Shown here piece by piece: positions 62,560-64,000 of a DNA stretch of 64,000 bases; position 1 is the first letter of the stretch, and every line of letters starts with the position of its first letter. The position numbers were made by a program, and so were the translations under genes. The DNA comes from Vreelandella andesensis (GTDB lineage: Bacteria > Pseudomonadota > Gammaproteobacteria > Pseudomonadales > Halomonadaceae), in the NCBI RefSeq assembly GCF_003989795.1, contig NZ_RZHG01000018.1, positions 32,772-96,771 of the forward strand. The letters run 5' to 3'. The notes under the pieces are model-generated. The model saw only the letters and a program-made list of their open reading frames with translations, had not been told where the DNA came from and ran no database searches.

Positions 62560-62750
62560 CAGCAAGCCCTCCCGTTCTGGCTTGCTTCCCAGGCCTCAAG
62601 TTCTGACAAGCGCCAGCGTGTAGCTGCCGGACCAAGACGTTTTGGCTTCGGGAAGTCAGAGCGCTCACGGGACCAGCGCCATACGGTTGGGACTGAAATT
62701 GCCAAGCGTTCTGCCACTTGACGAACTGTAAGGAAGGTACTGGCTGTCAT
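62559..62750 (-). CDS. AlpA-like excisionase/regulator
   Basis: The 63-residue protein is a single winged-helix/MerR-like DNA-binding domain of the HTH_17/AlpA type: LTVRQVAERLAISVPTVWRW (helix-turn-helix), then FPKPKRLGPAATRWRLSELEAW. In P4 and relatives AlpA controls integrase expression and excision. The ribosome-binding site GAGGTG lies in one arm of a 13-bp inverted repeat (62754-62788). Translation of primase and helicase genes follows by overlaps. Confidence 0.85.
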   Translation of the reverse strand: MTASTFLTVRQVAERLAISVPTVWRWSRERSDFPKPKRLGPAATRWRLSELEAWEASQNGRAC

Positions 62751-62753
62751 GAT

Positions 62754-62788
62754 GATTCACCTCGTATTTAGTGAGTACGAGGTGAATC
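62754..62788 (-). promoter_or_regulatory. Inverted repeat covering the alpA-like ribosome-binding site
   Basis: GATTCACCTCGTA (62754-62766) and TACGAGGTGAATC (62776-62788) are a perfect 13-bp inverted repeat around a 9-base loop. On the minus strand the arm nearest the gene holds GAGGTG, seven bases before the ATG. It could be a regulator operator, an RNA hairpin hiding the ribosome-binding site, or both. There is no U run, so a terminator is unlikely. Confidence 0.7.
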
Positions 62789-62846
62789 GTGAAGCTTCAG
62801 TCGATCATTTTGGTGTAAATACAGTTATGTAAAATGTACTAAATAA

Positions 62847-63608
62847 TCACCGGTAACTTTTTGCATAAGCAGCTAATGCTTCACCCAACAACCGCTTAAG
62901 CTTTTCCTCACTCATGCCTGAAACATTGCCAGCCTGAGTTTCCATAGCCTTGGCGATCTGAGTACAATTCGGCTTCTCCCCCCACTGATATTTATGCTTA
63001 TCTGTACCAGTATAGGCAATCACTTCTGTGAGAAGCCCAAGCGCTTCCAGAGCTTTCACCTCATCACTGGAACGATGCTGCTTCTCTCCTTCCCCCGCTT
63101 CGGAGCGAAGTTTTGAAGCGAAACTTTCCAAGTCATCTCTTTTGAAAAGCCACTCTTCTGGCGCTGGCCTGGCCGGCCTTTCAGGAAAGCTCTTTCCACT
63201 TGGTAAACTCCTAAACCGGTGCCCAGGAATAAAGGCTTCGTCATTGTCCGGGTCTTTCACATACCATTCACCCATTTGCGCGAAGGTTGAAGGTATCTGC
63301 AACTGATATTTGCCCATCAACACACAGTCGGTGTCGGCAGTATCAACCTTCATTCCGAGTAAAGGCGAGTGAGGAACCGGGTGCTCTTGCACAGAAAAGC
63401 TGAGGTGGAATTCTGGCACAGTGCCAATTTCAACCAGCCGCCATGCTGGCATTGAAAGCTCAACAAATATTGGTATGTCACCAGACTGAGCAAGCTCGAC
63501 CACTTGAGCAACCGTCACTTCCTCACTCAACATCATGCTCAAGCAATGAGCTGCTGTGTTCAAGGTATGCCATTGGCGACGTTTCAAAAGCGTTGCTGAA
63601 TAAACCAT
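62847..63608 (-). CDS. Hypothetical island protein
   Basis: A 253-residue soluble protein I do not recognise. Residues 1-45 (LKRRQWHTLNTAAHCLSMML) look like a helical sensor-like start. Then comes a beta-rich middle (IFVELSMPAWRLVEIG, VLMGKYQLQIPSTFAQMGEW) and a charged Lys/Glu-rich linker. A C-terminal helical region (NCTQIAKAMETQAGNVSGMS) resembles a small helix-turn-helix. It is AT-richer than the primase genes next door. It lies between the integrase and AlpA-like genes, where islands often carry a regulator; that is inference. Confidence 0.6.
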   Translation of the reverse strand: MVYSATLLKRRQWHTLNTAAHCLSMMLSEEVTVAQVVELAQSGDIPIFVELSMPAWRLVEIGTVPEFHLSFSVQEHPVPHSPLLGMKVDTADTDCVLMGKYQLQIPSTFAQMGEWYVKDPDNDEAFIPGHRFRSLPSGKSFPERPARPAPEEWLFKRDDLESFASKLRSEAGEGEKQHRSSDEVKALEALGLLTEVIAYTGTDKHKYQWGEKPNCTQIAKAMETQAGNVSGMSEEKLKRLLGEALAAYAKSYR

Positions 63609-63738
63609 TTATGCCTCATTAGCATCTGTGAAATCACTCCGTGTGATCCACGATAATATGCTATGGGGCTGGCAACCTCTAATGCAAAACCGAGGCCGGC
63701 ACCATCTGATATTGCACGTCATCATTTGGCCCGACTTG

Positions 63739-64000
63739 CTACGATTGCGCCTCTTGACGGATCGAAGTCACGCTGGCGCCAGCCTTGGCCGGTTCTGCGC
63801 AGTAGTCAGCCCAGGCCTTCATCAGCTTGGTACGCTGGGGCAGTAGTTCATCACGCGCGTAGGCGGCGCGGGTCGCATCGCTATTGACGTGGGCAAGCGC
63901 CAACTCGCTGACTTCATCAGGATAGCTTGAACGGTTACGCGCCCAATCCTTAAACGCACTGCGGAAACCATGGGGCACTACGGGGCGGGCATCGCTGGGG
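63739..64000 (-). CDS. Tyrosine integrase, C-terminal part (cut by window end)
   Basis: The frame is open to the window edge and its upstream part is missing. It holds the end of the catalytic domain: box II His-x-x-Arg in VPHGFRSAFKDW, the second catalytic His in LALAHVNSDA and the nucleophile Tyr in TRAAYAR. The P4-type layout (HGFRS...DW, then ALAHVNSDATRAAYAR) suggests a phage/satellite integrase. All C-terminal catalytic residues visible are intact. The gene is upstream of the AlpA-like and primase genes on the same strand. Confidence 0.85.
   Translation of the reverse strand, partial: PSDARPVVPHGFRSAFKDWARNRSSYPDEVSELALAHVNSDATRAAYARDELLPQRTKLMKAWADYCAEPAKAGASVTSIRQEAQS

Overview
The window is about 55 kb of conserved gammaproteobacterial chromosome followed by about 8 kb of accessory DNA downstream of ssrA. 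Gene order points to the Oceanospirillales/Pseudomonadales side, most likely Halomonas or a close relative. The Pseudomonas-type order dksA-gluQRS-cbrX-cbrA-cbrB-[sRNA]-pcnB-folK-panB-panC-panD is present, as are metX-metW-DUF4426 and the secG-tRNALeu-tRNAfMet-rimP-nusA-infB cluster. The genus is inferred from order and protein style, not from a database search.

Layout. 0-10 kb: tyrS, divergent anmK, pilT, yggS-proC-yggT, metX-metW, a DUF4426 gene, sfsA and an aminotransferase. 10-21.5 kb: dksA, gluQRS, the CbrA/CbrB nutrient-sensing two-component system with its small partner CbrX, an A-rich intergenic region that reads as a CrcZ-type decoy sRNA behind a sigma-54 promoter, then polyA polymerase, folK and the pantothenate genes. 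21.6-24.1 kb: a thiolase and an MFS exporter. 24.2-33.6 kb (minus strand): a translation/RNA operon from tRNA-Leu and initiator tRNA through rimP, nusA, infB, rbfA, truB, rpsO and pnp. 33.6-45.8 kb: secG, tpiA, glmM, folP, ftsH, rlmE, yhbY, greA, carB and carA. carA lies behind a leader with a strong intrinsic terminator. 46-55.8 kb: dapB, a DUF2218 gene, grpE-dnaK-dnaJ with two heat-shock promoters, recN with a LexA-like box, fur/bamE, rnfH-ratA and smpB.

The tmRNA gene ssrA (55.85-56.23 kb) marks the end of the core. After it come an acyltransferase pseudogene, an unusual 10+ TM EamA-like protein, and a GC-rich minus-strand mobile-element module. That module holds the C-terminal part of a tyrosine integrase cut by the window edge, a hypothetical protein, an AlpA-like regulator, a toprim primase, a DUF927 helicase-like protein, and a hypothetical gene that looks decayed at its 3' end. 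It resembles a P4-like satellite or island backbone with separate primase and helicase genes.

The most interesting signal is the CbrB-to-pcnB intergenic region. It has a near-consensus sigma-54 promoter, upstream inverted TGTTAC/GTAACA hexamers, eight AAnAAnAA-like motifs and a closing terminator. CbrAB would drive an sRNA that titrates Hfq/Crc in a bacterium that is probably not a pseudomonad. Other noteworthy points are a likely attenuator in front of carA, twin sigma-32 promoters with identical 14-nt spacers, a U1-U72 mismatch in the initiator tRNA, a hairpin over the alpA-like ribosome-binding site, and 12-13 bp tandem repeats in several intergenic gaps.
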